Shown here: positions 1-7,794 of the stretch, one piece after another
Numbering within the stretch: position 1 is the stretch's first letter
Layout of the letters: each line of letters begins with the position of its first letter
NCBI GenBank assembly: GCA_002315595.1
Contig: DCHG01000038.1
Coordinates: 1 to 16,759 of the forward strand
Origin: Clostridiales bacterium UBA1758
GTDB taxonomy: Bacteria > Bacillota > Clostridia > Oscillospirales > UBA1758
Length of the DNA: 16,759 bases
Direction of reading: 5' to 3'
Made by a program: the position numbers and the translations under genes
The notes under the pieces: model-generated
Database searches by the model: none
Told to the model about the DNA's origin: nothing
What the model saw: only the letters and a program-made list of their open reading frames with translations

Positions 1-35
1 TGTTTCTAATCAAGTCCGTTATGAACACTCCGACC

Positions 36-80
36 AACAAAAACAGGACGATACTCCGTATCGTCCTGTTTTTGTTTTTT
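36..80 (+). terminator. Intrinsic terminator of an upstream gene outside the window
   Basis: A perfect 18-bp inverted repeat (arms 36-53 and 59-76, loop CTCCG) runs into a T-tract at 75-80. The A-rich 5' flank means it could also work on the minus strand. It probably ends the transcript entering from the left and insulates the his promoter. Confidence 0.9.
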
Positions 81-237
81 AAATGAAAACCGACGCAGAA
101 CCCTCATTTCGCTTCATCGGAGATCCTATCCGTATATTATTCGATCGTTATGGGCGGCACCCGTGATGTTATTAACGCTTTTTATCGTAAATTTTTGAAG
201 TTTTACGGCGAAATGAACAATTTTCCGAATACATCTA
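81..237. other. Intergenic spacer with no recognised gene
   Basis: Between the terminator and the his promoter I see no convincing gene on either strand. A 41-codon frame beginning at the ATG at 150 has no ribosome binding site and runs through the promoter, so I do not call it. Confidence 0.5.
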
Positions 238-266
238 TTGACAAATTCACAAAATTCCGTTATACT
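238..266 (+). promoter_or_regulatory. Sigma-A-type promoter of the his-lys operon
   Basis: A perfect -35 hexamer TTGACA (238-243) is separated by exactly 17 bp from the -10 hexamer TATACT (261-266). Transcription should start near 273, leaving a leader of about 110 nt before hisZ. It is the only good promoter found ahead of the 13-gene block. Confidence 0.85.
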
Positions 267-280
267 TTACTATAATAACG
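258..280. promoter_or_regulatory. Candidate operator over the his -10 box
   Basis: The inverted repeat CGTTAT (258-263) and ATAACG (275-280) has an 11-nt gap and is centred near 269. It covers the -10 element and predicted start site, where a repressor would block initiation. It is short and AT-rich, so chance is possible. Confidence 0.25.
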
Positions 281-311
281 ATTTATTAGGTTAAAGCGAT
301 AAAGCAATTCG

Positions 312-365
312 GCGGATTAGATTACGAACGGCGGGATAACGACCATCCGCAAATGTGACAATCCG
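312..365 (+). promoter_or_regulatory. his leader with two mutually exclusive hairpins
   Basis: In the 5' UTR, GCGGAT (312-317) can pair with ATCCGC (345-350). The overlapping CGGATT (313-318) can instead pair with AATCCG (360-365), which ends 7 nt before the hisZ ribosome binding site. There is no terminator, no T-box consensus and no run of His codons in the leader. Any control would more likely act on translation or RNA stability. The pairings are only 6 bp long. Confidence 0.3.
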
Positions 366-384
366 ATCGAAAAGAGGAGTAAAA

Positions 385-1479
385 ATGATCGACGAACAAC
401 AAATGAGTTTTGAAGAAAGAAATTCCAACAAACTTCGTTCTCTTTACTTAAAGTACGGCTATCTCCCGTATAAAATGGGAAAGTTTGAGGAATATGAACT
501 TTATTTGCGCAATAAGGATTTCTTGGTCAGCGATCGCGTCATTACCTTTAACGATACAAACGGACGACTGATGGCATTGAAGCCGGACGTCACACTTTCG
601 ATCATCAAAAACGGGGAAGACGTCAAGGGTGTGAAGCAAAAGGTGTTTTACAACGAAAATGTCTACCGCGTTTCGGAAAGCACGCACCGCTTCAAAGAGA
701 TCCTGCAAACAGGTCTTGAATGTATCGGTGATATCGACCTTTATGATATTTATGAGGTTATTTCGCTTGCTACCGAAAGTCTTTCGGCGATCTCCGACGA
801 TTTTTACATCGAGGTCAGCAATCTCGATTTTGTCAGAAATGTCATCATTTCGGCTTTCGATGACGCCGAATTCGTTTCGGAGGTGCTTGCCTGCATTTCG
901 GAAAAGAATAGTCACGACTTGAAATTGATCTGCGAACGGTATTCGGTTGCAGACGCGTATGAAAAAATATCCAGTCTGATCTCGCTTTACGGCGACAGAA
1001 AGACGGTCATTTCGAAACTGCACGACCTTTTTGATTGCCCCGAAATCGAAAAATTGGCATATCTGTCCGAAATGCTTGATCATTCGATCTTTTCGGATAA
1101 GATCAAATTTGATTTTTCGCTTGTCAACGATATGAACTATTACAACGGGTTCGTGTTCAAGGGCTTTGTTGACGGCGTTTGCTGCGGTGTACTTGCCGGC
1201 GGTCAGTACGACAATATGATGAAAAAGATGAACCGTACATCGGGTGCCGTCGGTTTTGCGATCTATCTCGACAGGATCGAGGATCTGCACCACGACAAGG
1301 TGGAATACGATGTGGATGTTTTGCTACTGTATGACGGCACGACCGATGCAAACAAGATCGCTTCGACCGTCAGTCAACTCATTGCTACGGGAGTTTCGGT
1401 CAGTGCACAAAAGAGCATCCCCGAAAAACTTCGTTATAAAAAATTGATGGATTTGAGAAAGAAGGATGGAAATTGCTGA
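385..1479 (+). CDS. hisZ: ATP phosphoribosyltransferase regulatory subunit HisZ
   Basis: HisZ is the class II tRNA-synthetase-like partner that the short-form HisG needs for activity and histidine feedback in the first committed step of histidine synthesis. The 364-residue product keeps the HisRS-type fold signatures: a motif-2 region around MALKPDVTLSI (63-73), the KEILQTGLE segment (104-112), and a motif-3-like NDMNYYNGFVFKGF (248-261) followed by AGGQYD (271-276). It lacks the C-terminal anticodon-binding domain typical of a true HisRS. I chose the ATG at 385 because AGAGGAG (373-379) lies 5 nt upstream. An in-frame GTG at 355 would add ten residues unlike the family and has no ribosome binding site. 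The end overlaps hisG by 7 nt, suggesting coupled translation of the two subunits. GGQYD carries Gln where HisRS has Arg, consistent with a non-synthetase role. Confidence 0.92.
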   Translation: MIDEQQMSFEERNSNKLRSLYLKYGYLPYKMGKFEEYELYLRNKDFLVSDRVITFNDTNGRLMALKPDVTLSIIKNGEDVKGVKQKVFYNENVYRVSESTHRFKEILQTGLECIGDIDLYDIYEVISLATESLSAISDDFYIEVSNLDFVRNVIISAFDDAEFVSEVLACISEKNSHDLKLICERYSVADAYEKISSLISLYGDRKTVISKLHDLFDCPEIEKLAYLSEMLDHSIFSDKIKFDFSLVNDMNYYNGFVFKGFVDGVCCGVLAGGQYDNMMKKMNRTSGAVGFAIYLDRIEDLHHDKVEYDVDVLLLYDGTTDANKIASTVSQLIATGVSVSAQKSIPEKLRYKKLMDLRKKDGNC

Positions 1480-2102
1480 ATATTGCACTTCCGAAAGGAC
1501 GACTCGGCGAAAAAGTATATACGATGTTCGAAAATGCGGGTTATGACTGTCCTTCGATCAAAGAAACCAATCGCAAACTGATCTTCGAAAACGAGAAAAA
1601 GGAGATCCGCTTCTTTTGGGTGAAGCCCTCGGATGTTTCGATCTATGTCGAACGCGGTGCGGCAGACATCGGGGTTGCGGGGAAGGATATTTTGCTTGAA
1701 AACAAGCCGAATATCTACGAACTTCTCGATTTGAATATCGGCAGATGCCGAATGTGTGTTGCGGCAAAAAAAGATTTTCGTGACGAATATATCAAGGTGT
1801 TGAAGGTTGCGACGAAATTTACCAATATTACGGCGGACTATTATTCCAAACTCGGTCGTGATATTGATATCATCAAACTGAACGGATCCATCGAACTTGC
1901 GCCGATCCTCGGACTTTCCGATGTCATTGTCGATATCGTGGAAACAGGAAGTACCCTCAAAGAAAACGACCTCGAAGTCAAGACGACCATTCTTCCGATC
2001 AGCGCCCGCCTGATTGCCAATAAGGCGGCGTTCAAATTCAAGAGCGATGAGATTGAAAAAATCATTCGTGCAATGAAAGTTCAGGTGGAAAACATTGATT
2101 AA
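1473..2102 (+). CDS. hisG: ATP phosphoribosyltransferase catalytic subunit, short form
   Basis: HisG joins ATP and PRPP to give phosphoribosyl-ATP, the entry step of histidine biosynthesis. At 209 residues it is the short form, which lacks the C-terminal regulatory domain and depends on HisZ; hisZ lies directly upstream. The N-terminus MLNIALPKGRLGEK is typical of the family. The PRPP-binding loop is GLSDVIVDIVETGSTL (147-162). The start is a TTG at 1473 inside the hisZ stop region, with AAGGATGGA at 1462-1470 just before it. No in-frame ATG fits the family's N-terminus. The gene overlaps hisZ by 7 nt and hisD by 8 nt. Confidence 0.95.
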   Translation: MLNIALPKGRLGEKVYTMFENAGYDCPSIKETNRKLIFENEKKEIRFFWVKPSDVSIYVERGAADIGVAGKDILLENKPNIYELLDLNIGRCRMCVAAKKDFRDEYIKVLKVATKFTNITADYYSKLGRDIDIIKLNGSIELAPILGLSDVIVDIVETGSTLKENDLEVKTTILPISARLIANKAAFKFKSDEIEKIIRAMKVQVENID

Positions 2103-3375
2103 GATCTATAAATACGGCGAAGTTCCGAACAGTGAAATTTTTGCAAGAGCAGATCTATCGACGAATGTCGAAGATGTGGTTGCAGCGGTCATTGCGAATG
2201 TCAGACACAACGGCGACGACGCATTGAGGGAATATACCCGAAAATTCGACAAAGTTGACCTCAAAAAATTTGAGGTGACCGAGGATGAGATCCGTGAGGC
2301 TTTTGAAAGCGTATCTGCGGAATTTGTCGAGATTTTGAAGGAAGCCGCCGGAAATATCCGAAACTTCCACGAAAAACAGAAACGCAACAGTTTTATCATC
2401 AACGATAAGGACGGCGTTGTCATCGGACAAAAGGTCATCCCGATCGAAAAGGTCGGCTTATATGTTCCGGGAGGGACTGCGGCGTATCCGTCGACGGTAC
2501 TGATGGATTCGATCCCTGCAAAGATCGCGGGTTGTGAAACGATTGTCATGGTTTCTCCGCCGAAGGCGGACGGAAAGATCAACCCCGTGATACTGACCGC
2601 CGCAAAGATCGCGGGCGTCGATAAAATCTATAAAGTCGGCGGTGCACAGGCAATCGCGGCATTGGCGTATGGAACGGAAAGTATTCCGAAGGTAGACAAG
2701 ATCGTTGGTCCGGGCAATGCCTTTGTCGCCGAAGCAAAAAAACAGGTGTTCGGAAAGGTCTCCATTGACATGATCGCGGGACCGAGCGAAATTCTTGTCG
2801 TCGCCGATAACACCAATCGCCCAGATGTTGTTGCGGCAGACCTTCTTTCGCAGGCGGAACACGATAAGAATGCCAGTGCGGTGCTTGTCACGGACGATAT
2901 GAGATTTGCCGAAAAGGTATCGGAAAGTTTGGAAAATCAGATCCCGAAACTTCCGAGAGCCGAAATCGCACGGACTTCCATTGATCGAAACGGAAAAATC
3001 ATTGTTGCGGAAAACGATATGATGAAGGCGATCGAAATCGCAAACGAACTTGCCCCTGAACATTTGGAACTCAGCGTCGATAACCCCTTTGATTATCTGG
3101 ATAAGATCAAGCACGCCGGCTCGATCTTTATGGGTAAAAATTGCCCGGAAGCATTGGGTGACTACTTCGCGGGACCAAATCATACGCTTCCCACCGGGGG
3201 TACGGCACGTTTTTCGTCCCCGCTTTCCGTCGATGATTTTGTCAAAAAATCCCAGTACACCTATTATTCTGCGGAAGCATTGGAAAAAGTGGCGGACAAG
3301 ATTGCTTATTTTGCGAACAAGGAGGGACTGGACGGTCACGGAAGGAGTGCAACCGTTCGGTTTGATAAAATATGA
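2095..3375 (+). CDS. hisD: Histidinol dehydrogenase
   Basis: HisD carries out the last two steps of the pathway, the zinc-dependent, NAD-linked oxidation of L-histidinol to L-histidine. The 426-residue protein is full length. Visible signatures are the GLYVPGGTAAYPST segment (121-134), VGGAQAIAALAYGTE (181-195), and IVGPGNAFVAEAK (203-215). The zinc ligands correspond to Gln253 and His256 in SQAEHD, Asp356 in GDYF and His415 in GHGRS. The catalytic Glu322-His323 pair lies in APEHLEL. The start is a TTG at 2095 with AGGTGG (2083-2088) in front; no nearby ATG is in frame. It is the second TTG start in a row in this operon. The 3' end shares ATGA with hisC. Confidence 0.96.
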   Translation: MIKIYKYGEVPNSEIFARADLSTNVEDVVAAVIANVRHNGDDALREYTRKFDKVDLKKFEVTEDEIREAFESVSAEFVEILKEAAGNIRNFHEKQKRNSFIINDKDGVVIGQKVIPIEKVGLYVPGGTAAYPSTVLMDSIPAKIAGCETIVMVSPPKADGKINPVILTAAKIAGVDKIYKVGGAQAIAALAYGTESIPKVDKIVGPGNAFVAEAKKQVFGKVSIDMIAGPSEILVVADNTNRPDVVAADLLSQAEHDKNASAVLVTDDMRFAEKVSESLENQIPKLPRAEIARTSIDRNGKIIVAENDMMKAIEIANELAPEHLELSVDNPFDYLDKIKHAGSIFMGKNCPEALGDYFAGPNHTLPTGGTARFSSPLSVDDFVKKSQYTYYSAEALEKVADKIAYFANKEGLDGHGRSATVRFDKI

Positions 3376-4448
3376 GCAGATTTTTTACCAAAAGATTTGC
3401 AAACCTCGTTCCCTATGTCCCTGGTGAACAACCGCAGGATAGGAAATACATTAAACTCAACACGAACGAATCGCCGTTTCCGCCCTCCGGAGGGGTGCGT
3501 AAGGCGGTTGCAGACGAGGTAGAGAGTCTGCAACTTTATTCCGATCCCGAATGTGTGACGCTCCGTGATCAAATGTCAAAACAGTACGGCGTGGAGCCTG
3601 AATGGATCATCATGAACAATGGATCGGACGAAACGCTGAATTTCGCGTTTATGGCGTTTGCCGATGAAACACATCCGCTTGTTTTTGCGGATATAACTTA
3701 CGGATTTTACCCGGTCTTTGCCGAAATCAATCACATTCCATACACGGAAATTCCGCTGAACGAGGATTTTTCGATCAATGTCGATGATTATCTTGATGGT
3801 TCGAAAACCGTTGTGATCGCCAATCCGAATGCACCGACGGGCAGGTATCTGGAACTGAACGAAATTGAAAAGATTGTCCGGTCCAATTCCGAAAACATTG
3901 TCATCGTCGATGAAGCCTATGTTGATTTCGGCGGTAAATCCGCGGTAGCACTCGTCAAAAAATACCCGAATCTTCTTGTTGTCGGCACGTTTTCGAAATC
4001 CCGATCTATGGCGGGTGCAAGACTCGGTTTCGGGATCGGCAATCCTGCGCTGATCGCGGATATCAATACGATCAAATATTCCACAAATCCGTATAATATC
4101 AACCGAATGACCGCCGCCGCCGGTGCTGCTGCATTGCGTGAGCAGAGTTATTATGACGCCTGCTGTCGGACGATCATCGAAAACAGAGAATGGACAACGA
4201 AGGCTCTTGAAGCACGAGGTTTTTCGGTCATTCCTTCCAAGACGAATTTCGTCTTTGCCGAGTCGGATGAGATCGACGGTGAAACGCTTTATCTGAAATT
4301 AAAACAAAAAGGCGTGCTGATCCGCCATTTCAATAAGGAACGGATTAAAAATTACAACCGAATTACCATCGGTACAATGGATCAGATGAAAATTCTCATT
4401 TCGAAAATCGAAGAAATTAAAGAGGAATTGAGTCATGAGAAATGCTGA
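3372..4448 (+). CDS. hisC: Histidinol-phosphate aminotransferase
   Basis: HisC is a PLP-dependent fold-type I aminotransferase that transfers an amino group from glutamate to imidazole-acetol phosphate. At 358 residues it has the usual length. Signatures are LNTNESPFPPS near the N-terminus, NGSDETL (83-89), NPNAPTG (151-157, Asn153 contacting PLP), and VDEAYVDFGG (179-188) with Asp180 and Tyr183. The Schiff-base Lys209 lies in FSKSRSMAGAR (207-217). The ATG overlaps the hisD stop as ATGA, so translation is probably coupled. The C-terminus overlaps hisB by 14 nt. Some HisC proteins also act on aromatic amino acids, which the sequence alone cannot settle. Confidence 0.95.
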   Translation: MSRFFTKRFANLVPYVPGEQPQDRKYIKLNTNESPFPPSGGVRKAVADEVESLQLYSDPECVTLRDQMSKQYGVEPEWIIMNNGSDETLNFAFMAFADETHPLVFADITYGFYPVFAEINHIPYTEIPLNEDFSINVDDYLDGSKTVVIANPNAPTGRYLELNEIEKIVRSNSENIVIVDEAYVDFGGKSAVALVKKYPNLLVVGTFSKSRSMAGARLGFGIGNPALIADINTIKYSTNPYNINRMTAAAGAAALREQSYYDACCRTIIENREWTTKALEARGFSVIPSKTNFVFAESDEIDGETLYLKLKQKGVLIRHFNKERIKNYNRITIGTMDQMKILISKIEEIKEELSHEKC

Positions 4449-5022
4449 AATCGCAAGAAACACCGCGGAAACGCAAATTGAACTGGCAATGAATTTGGAC
4501 GGCACGGGATGTGCGGAGATTCAAAGCGGGTGCGGTTTTCTTGACCATATGTTGACACTGCTCGCAAAACACTCGAAATACGACCTGAAAGTCGTCTGCA
4601 AAGGCGACACGTGGGTGGATTACCACCATTCGGTCGAAGACATCGGCATCGCACTCGGTCAGGCATTTCATACCGCGCTCGGTGACAAAAAAGGAATCGA
4701 ACGCTATGCCGATACCTATCTTCCGATGGATGAAACACTGATTTTATCCGCGGTTGATATTTCGGGCAGAAGCGTGCTTCGCTATTCCGTGGAAATCCCG
4801 ACCGAAAAAGTCGGCGACTTCGATACCGAACTTTGCGAGGAATTTTGGCAGGGTTTTGTCCGTGAAGCGGGTATTGCGTTGCATATCCGCATGATGGACG
4901 GCACGAATTCTCATCACATCATCGAGGGGATTTTTAAATCCGTTGCGAGAACTCTGCGCAAAGCGACCTCGATCGACGAAAAATTCCGTGACGAGATCCC
5001 GTCGACGAAAGGTGTTCTTTGA
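4435..5022 (+). CDS. hisB: Imidazoleglycerol-phosphate dehydratase, monofunctional
   Basis: HisB dehydrates imidazole glycerol phosphate to imidazole-acetol phosphate using a di-manganese site. The 195-residue protein is only the dehydratase; it has no N-terminal histidinol-phosphatase domain as in the bifunctional E. coli enzyme. Metal-binding histidines and acids are visible in FLDHM (His38), DYHHSVEDIG (His64, His65, Glu68) and NSHHIIEG (His160, His161, Glu164). The C-terminus IPSTKGVL is the family ending. AGAGGA (4421-4426) lies 8 nt before the ATG, within the end of hisC. Confidence 0.96.
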   Translation: MRNAEIARNTAETQIELAMNLDGTGCAEIQSGCGFLDHMLTLLAKHSKYDLKVVCKGDTWVDYHHSVEDIGIALGQAFHTALGDKKGIERYADTYLPMDETLILSAVDISGRSVLRYSVEIPTEKVGDFDTELCEEFWQGFVREAGIALHIRMMDGTNSHHIIEGIFKSVARTLRKATSIDEKFRDEIPSTKGVL

Positions 5023-5636
5023 TGATTGCAATTGTTGATTACGGCGTGGGCAATCTGTTTTCACTTCGCAGTTCATTTGCGATGCTCGGCATCGAAGCCG
5101 AGGTGACCAATGACGCGGAACAAATCAGAACCGCCGAAAAAATCATTCTTCCGGGCGTCGGCGCATTTGGTGATGCGATCGAAAAACTCCGAAAAACGGG
5201 GCTTGACAAGGTCGTCATCGATCAGGCAAAAACGGGCAAGGATATGATGGGAATTTGCCTCGGAATGCAACTTTTGTTTGAAAAAAGTTATGAATACGGC
5301 GTGCATGAGGGCTTGGGACTTCTTTCGGGAGAGGTCGTCGGAATGGAAGGAAGATTGCCCGCAAATTTGAAGATCCCGCATATCGGTTGGAATCAATTGC
5401 ATTTTCAAAAGGACAGTCATTTGCTGAAATATATCCAAAAAAACGATTGCGTTTACTTTGTTCACTCGTTCTACGCCGTTGGTTGCGACGATTCCCTGAT
5501 TGCGACCGCGGAGTACGGCAATGAACTGACCGCCATCGTGCAAAAAGGCAATGTGATGGGCTGTCAGTTCCACCCGGAAAAGAGTGGAACGGTGGGACTT
5601 TCGATCTTAAAAGCGTTTTGTGAGGGAAGAAAATGA
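5022..5636 (+). CDS. hisH: Imidazole glycerol phosphate synthase, glutaminase subunit
   Basis: HisH hydrolyses glutamine and channels ammonia to HisF, which makes imidazole glycerol phosphate and AICAR. It is a class I glutamine amidotransferase of 204 residues. The catalytic triad is Cys79 in GICLGMQLL, His184 and Glu186 in CQFHPEKS. The oxyanion segment LPGVGAFG (43-50) is also present. I start it at the ATG at 5022, which shares one base with the hisB stop (TGATG) and gives the usual MIAIVDYGVGN N-terminus. The in-frame TTG at 5019 would add one residue. The 3' end overlaps hisA by 4 nt. Confidence 0.95.
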   Translation: MIAIVDYGVGNLFSLRSSFAMLGIEAEVTNDAEQIRTAEKIILPGVGAFGDAIEKLRKTGLDKVVIDQAKTGKDMMGICLGMQLLFEKSYEYGVHEGLGLLSGEVVGMEGRLPANLKIPHIGWNQLHFQKDSHLLKYIQKNDCVYFVHSFYAVGCDDSLIATAEYGNELTAIVQKGNVMGCQFHPEKSGTVGLSILKAFCEGRK

Positions 5637-6346
5637 TCATTTTTCCGGCAATTGATCTTTATGAAAAAAAGGCGGTACGCCTGTATAAGGGCGATTACGC
5701 GAATATGACCGTTTACAGCGACAATCCCGTTGAGATCGCTCGTGACTTTGAAATCAAGGGCGCCAAAGCCGTGCATCTTGTCGATCTCGAAGGGGCAAAA
5801 TTCGGCACGACGCCGAACATCGACGTGGTAAAACGGATTGCAGACGGGACAAGATTATTTTCGGAAATCGGCGGCGGAATTCGCGATATGGCGACAGTGG
5901 ATCGGTATCTATCCATCGGCGTCGATCGTGTGATCCTCGGTACTGCGGCGGTGGAAAATCGGGCATTTCTTTGCGAAGCGGTCAAAAAATACGGCGAAAG
6001 GATCGCAGTCGGTGCCGATGTAAAGGACGGTTGCATTGCAATCAAGGGGTGGATCGAAACATCCGCGCTCACGCTGGAAGCCTTCCTCGACGACTTGCAA
6101 AGCCTGGGTGTGAAGACCGTTATTTGCACCGATATTTCAAAGGACGGCGCAATGCGCGGAACAAATCTTGAACTTTATGCCGTTCTTTCCGAAAAATACC
6201 ATATGAATATTACCGCTTCCGGTGGCGTTTCGTCGATGCAGGATGTGAAAAAACTTGCCGATATGGGACTTTACGGTGCGATCATCGGCAAGGCGTATTA
6301 CACGGGCGACATTGATCTTGCCGCGGCAATCGAGGTGGCGAAATGA
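5633..6346 (+). CDS. hisA: ProFAR isomerase
   Basis: HisA is the (beta/alpha)8-barrel isomerase that opens the aminoaldose ProFAR to the aminoketose PRFAR, the substrate of HisHF. The 237-residue protein has the catalytic Asp8 (IFPAIDLYEK) and Asp129 (VGADVKDG). The phosphate-binding half-barrel motifs FSEIGGGIR (76-84) and the TASGGVSS segment near residue 200 are both present. The TDISKDGAMRGTN loop is typical of HisA rather than HisF. The start overlaps the hisH stop as ATGA, and the end overlaps hisF the same way. I see no sign of the dual HisA/TrpF (PriA) type of actinobacteria, though specificity cannot be proved from sequence. Confidence 0.95.
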   Translation: MIIFPAIDLYEKKAVRLYKGDYANMTVYSDNPVEIARDFEIKGAKAVHLVDLEGAKFGTTPNIDVVKRIADGTRLFSEIGGGIRDMATVDRYLSIGVDRVILGTAAVENRAFLCEAVKKYGERIAVGADVKDGCIAIKGWIETSALTLEAFLDDLQSLGVKTVICTDISKDGAMRGTNLELYAVLSEKYHMNITASGGVSSMQDVKKLADMGLYGAIIGKAYYTGDIDLAAAIEVAK

Positions 6347-7110
6347 TTACAAAACGAATTATTCCATGCCTCGACGTTAAAAACGGACGCGTTGTCAAGG
6401 GCGTGAATTTTGAGGGCGTCAGCGACGTTTCCTCGCCGGTGGAACTTGCCGACTATTATTCGCGCAATGGTGCGGACGAATTGGTCTTTTACGATATCAC
6501 CGCATCGTTTGAGGGCAGAAAACTTTTCACAGATATTTTGACGGAGGTCGCAAGCAGGATCTTTATCCCGTTGACCGTCGGCGGCGGCATCAACACCGTC
6601 GATGATTTTGACCGTGTGCTGAAATGCGGTGCGGACAAGGTTAGCGTCAATTCGGGTGCGATACGAAATCCTAATCTTATCGCCGATGCCGCAAAGCGAT
6701 ATGGCGATCAATGCGTGGTCATCTCAGCCGATGTCAAACGCGTTGACGGCGTATTTCGGGTGTTCGCCAAGGGCGGACGCGAAAACACGGGTATGGAAGC
6801 CGTCGAATGGATCAAACACTGCGTTGATCTTGGGGCGGGTGAAGTCGTGCTGAATTCCATTGACACGGACGGCGTGAAAAAGGGATTTGACATTGAGATG
6901 CTTGCGAAGGTTTTGGATGCGGTGAATGTGCCGGTCATTGCTTCGGGCGGCGCCGGCGGGATTGCGGATTTTGTCGATCTGTTCAAAAAATTACCGACGG
7001 TGGACGCCGGACTTGCGGCATCCATTTTCCACTTTGGCGAGGTCGCAATCCCCGACCTGAAACGGGAACTTCAAATAAACGGAATAAATGTGAGGTTGAA
7101 CGAATGTTGA
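6343..7110 (+). CDS. hisF: Imidazole glycerol phosphate synthase, cyclase subunit
   Basis: HisF uses ammonia from HisH and PRFAR to make imidazole glycerol phosphate and AICAR. It is a 255-residue (beta/alpha)8-barrel starting MITKRIIPCLDVKNGRVVKG. The catalytic Asp11 and Asp130 (VISADVKR) are present, as are the phosphate-binding motifs LTVGGGI (77-83) and ASGGAGG near residue 205. The ATG lies in an ATGA overlap with hisA, and the stop overlaps the hisIE start by 7 nt. The order H-A-F places both synthase subunits in adjacent coupled frames, which favours balanced production. Confidence 0.96.
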   Translation: MITKRIIPCLDVKNGRVVKGVNFEGVSDVSSPVELADYYSRNGADELVFYDITASFEGRKLFTDILTEVASRIFIPLTVGGGINTVDDFDRVLKCGADKVSVNSGAIRNPNLIADAAKRYGDQCVVISADVKRVDGVFRVFAKGGRENTGMEAVEWIKHCVDLGAGEVVLNSIDTDGVKKGFDIEMLAKVLDAVNVPVIASGGAGGIADFVDLFKKLPTVDAGLAASIFHFGEVAIPDLKRELQINGINVRLNEC

Positions 7111-7754
7111 ATATTGATGAATTGAAATTTGACGAAAAGGGGCTGATCCCCGCCGTAGTCGTCGACGCGATCTCCAAAAAAGTGCTGACCGTGGCATATA
7201 TGAATCGTGAATCGTTGAAGATCTCGATGGAAAAGGGATTGACTTGCTTTTTCAGCCGATCTCGTCAGGAACTTTGGCTCAAAGGCGAAACAAGCGGAAA
7301 TTATCAGCACATTGTTAGTATTACCGCTGATTGCGACAATGACGCACTGACCGTCGTTGTCGAAAAGGACGGTCCCGCCTGCCATACGGGCAGTGACAGC
7401 TGCTTCACCAAAGAGGTCTACCAAAGCGACGAACGGCATGAATTCTGCCTTGAAAACCTGTATGAACTTTTGGTTGGCAGAAAAAAGGACAAACCCGAAG
7501 GTTCTTACACGACCTATCTGTTTGAAAAGGGTATTGACAAGATCCTCAAAAAGGTCGGTGAAGAATGTACCGAGGTCATTATCGCGGGCAAGGCGGACGA
7601 CAAAAAAGAGACAGTCTACGAACTTGCGGATCTCGCATATCACGCGATGGTATTGATGGTTCAGATGGGAATTTCGTTGGAAGATGTCCATCGGGAACTC
7701 GCGTCCAGACATATTATCGATCATAAAGTCAAGCAGGAGAAGATGACAAACTGA
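7104..7754 (+). CDS. hisIE: Bifunctional PR-AMP cyclohydrolase / PR-ATP pyrophosphatase
   Basis: This 216-residue fusion carries out steps two and three of the pathway. The N-terminal HisI domain (about 1-115) has WLKGETSGNYQ (58-68), the metal-binding aspartates 76, 78 and 80 in ADCDND, and zinc cysteines 77, 93 and 100. The C-terminal HisE domain (about 118-205) is the all-alpha MazG-like pyrophosphohydrolase, with KVGEECTEVIIAGK (150-163) and ELADLAYHAMVLM (173-185). A GAGG ribosome binding site at 7092-7095 precedes the ATG. It is the last his gene. Forty bases without a terminator separate it from dapA, so the transcript probably continues. Confidence 0.95.
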   Translation: MLNIDELKFDEKGLIPAVVVDAISKKVLTVAYMNRESLKISMEKGLTCFFSRSRQELWLKGETSGNYQHIVSITADCDNDALTVVVEKDGPACHTGSDSCFTKEVYQSDERHEFCLENLYELLVGRKKDKPEGSYTTYLFEKGIDKILKKVGEECTEVIIAGKADDKKETVYELADLAYHAMVLMVQMGISLEDVHRELASRHIIDHKVKQEKMTN

Positions 7755-7794
7755 AGATATTTAACTGACGGAGATCGTCGGAAAGGATTTTATT

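Noticed and set aside
150..275. A 41-codon frame (ATG 150 to TAA 273-275) upstream of hisZ
   Set aside because: It has no ribosome binding site, no recognisable sequence, and runs through the -35 and -10 boxes of the his promoter.
448..1293. Long minus-strand open frames opposite hisZ, hisD (2458-3339), and the synthetase (13458-14336)
   Set aside because: They lie fully opposite well-recognised genes, encode no recognisable motifs, and are the usual antisense shadow of the codon use here.
7534..7562. TTGACA inside hisIE as a possible internal promoter for dapA
   Set aside because: At 17-bp spacing the -10 position reads CGGTGA, which is not usable.
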